Positions 13,381 through 14,096 of a stretch of DNA of 14,096 nt are shown piece by piece. The position numbers and the translations under genes were made by a program. How positions within the stretch are numbered: position 1 is the stretch's first letter; the number at the start of each line of letters is the position of its first letter. Source of the stretch: JAVXNW01 sp036645575 (GTDB taxonomy: Bacteria; Bacillota; Clostridia; Christensenellales; Aristaeellaceae); assembly GCA_036645575.1 (NCBI GenBank), contig JAVXNW010000067.1:1-14096 (forward strand). Reading direction: 5' to 3'. The notes under the pieces were generated by a model, which did not search any database, had not been told where the DNA came from, and saw only the letters and a list, made by a program, of their open reading frames with translations.

Positions 13381-14096
13381 ATGAAGGCGAATATGAAGCG
13401 GACACTGTCCATTGCGATGGTGGTTATCCTCGTATTGGGTATGACGAGCACGGCATTGGCGGGACGCATCTACTCCAAGCCGTTTAAGCTTCCCAAGATC
13501 AAGAACCCGGCGCGCAGCGCGGCGATCACCGAGATCGTCCAAGAGGGCGAGTCGGGCGGCGGAACCCAGTTCGTTGCGGCCGAGAAGGAGAAGGTTGGCA
13601 TTGCCAATCCCCAGAGCGCCAAGCTGAACGTGCGCAAGAAGGCCTCGAAAAAAGCGAAACTGGTCTGTACCATCAAAAAGGGCAAGACATTCACCGTGCT
13701 GGGCGAAGAAGGCAAGTGGACCAAGATCAAGTACGGCAAGAAGACCGGATTCGTGCAGAGCAAATACGTAAAGTACGAGCAGGCGAGCGCGCTTGCCGCC
13801 AAGGGCATCGAGGAGACAATTGACCCGAACGCGCCGGTTGTGCCGGTTGAGCCCGAAGCGACGGTAGACCCGAACGCGCCGGTTATGCCCGAAGCGACGA
13901 TTGACCCGAATGCGCCGGTTGTGCCCGAAGCGACGATTGACCCGAACGCGCCGGTTGTGCCCGAAGCGACGATTGACCCGAACGCGCCGATTGTGCCCGA
14001 AGCGACGATTGACCCGAACGCGCCGGTTGTGCCGGAAGCGACGATTGACCCGAACGCGCCGGTTGTGCCCGAAGCGACGATTGATCCGAACGCGCC
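13381..14096 (+). CDS. secreted SH3-domain protein with Pro-rich 12-residue repeats (3' end beyond window)
   Basis: The frame is open from ATG 13381 to the end of the window (238 codons and still open). The signal peptide is 1-27 (ALA|GR). A short linker leads to a bacterial SH3 domain at about 75-132 (LNVRKKASKKAKLVCTI, GKTFTVLGEEGKWTKIKYG, TGFVQSKYVKY), which commonly binds peptidoglycan or peptides at the cell surface. From residue 146 the sequence is a tandem repeat of TIDPNAPVVPEA with seven full copies visible, acidic and proline-rich, probably an extended wall-spanning or spacer segment. AAGGAGG (13366-13372) lies 8 nt before the ATG. Anything after the repeat, such as an anchor or enzyme domain, is unseen. 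Following the Ig-like gene and the pilus-like operon, it may be an exported surface protein of that system (inference). Confidence 0.85.
   Translation, partial: MKANMKRTLSIAMVVILVLGMTSTALAGRIYSKPFKLPKIKNPARSAAITEIVQEGESGGGTQFVAAEKEKVGIANPQSAKLNVRKKASKKAKLVCTIKKGKTFTVLGEEGKWTKIKYGKKTGFVQSKYVKYEQASALAAKGIEETIDPNAPVVPVEPEATVDPNAPVMPEATIDPNAPVVPEATIDPNAPVVPEATIDPNAPIVPEATIDPNAPVVPEATIDPNAPVVPEATIDPNA
13816..14096 (+). repeat. 36-bp coding tandem repeat (TIDPNAPVVPEA)n
   Basis: The first copy (13816-13860) is 45 bp with an extra PVE insert. Full 36-bp copies begin at 13861, 13897, 13933, 13969, 14005 and 14041, and a partial copy begins at 14077. Changes are few: V for I in copy 2, M for V in copy 2, I for V in copy 5, and a handful of silent bases. 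The last bases of the window are still inside the array. Confidence 0.95.

Noticed and set aside
12483..13469. A 328-codon minus-strand frame across the intergenic region and the Ig-like gene
   Set aside because: There is no ribosome site or recognisable domain, and it is antisense to two proteins with signal peptides and good ribosome sites.
13816..14096. Possible CRISPR array because of regular 36-bp repeats
   Set aside because: The repeats are head-to-tail without spacers, stay in one reading frame and encode a continuation of a secreted protein.

Overview
The window looks like a GC-rich member of the Bacillota, most plausibly a strictly anaerobic clostridial lineage. This is an inference from strong AGGAGG-type ribosome sites throughout, GTG starts, a DUF6062-type protein, a DUF4860-type protein, a BTAD regulator, secreted flavin reductases without haem motifs and ATP-type PEP carboxykinase. 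No taxonomic marker (rRNA, tRNA or ribosomal protein) is present.

Left part (1-6400), metabolism. The window opens in the 3' end of a FAD-dependent reductase on the plus strand, closed by a good terminator. Four minus-strand genes follow: pckA; a small cysteine-rich DUF6062 protein; a secreted protein with two VOC (glyoxalase-fold) domains; and a secreted FAD+FMN reductase related to flavocytochrome c and urocanate reductase. The last two appear co-regulated. Both have a TTGAC(A/T) -35 box, a 19-bp spacer filled by a CTAAA-N5-TTTAG palindrome and a TAT(C/A)(A/G)T -10 box, which is the layout of MerR-family promoters. Both genes are followed by GC-rich hairpins of one related family, two of which touch perfect DnaA-box 9-mers (TTATCCACA).

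Middle part (6470-12500), a type IV pilus-like operon on the plus strand. An extended -10 promoter precedes eight tightly packed genes: a membrane-anchored transglutaminase-like protein, a GspF/PilC platform protein, four small single-pass proteins at the position of pilins or minor pseudopilins (one DUF4860-like), a complete PilT-type ATPase, and a winged-helix/BTAD regulator whose C-terminal third looks like a degenerate GGDEF domain. The window holds no prepilin peptidase, no PilB/GspE and no canonical GFTLIE pilin, so this is either a reduced secretion/pilus machine or one that borrows missing parts from elsewhere.

Right part (12500-14096). A 416-bp intergenic region carries several hairpins and a TGTAAC direct repeat just upstream of a TATGAT -10 box. 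It leads into two exported proteins: a small Ig-like protein and an SH3-domain protein whose C-terminus is an almost perfect 36-nt (12-residue) Pro-rich tandem repeat running off the window. They may be cell-surface partners of the pilus-like machine, possibly controlled by the BTAD regulator; this link is inference from position only.
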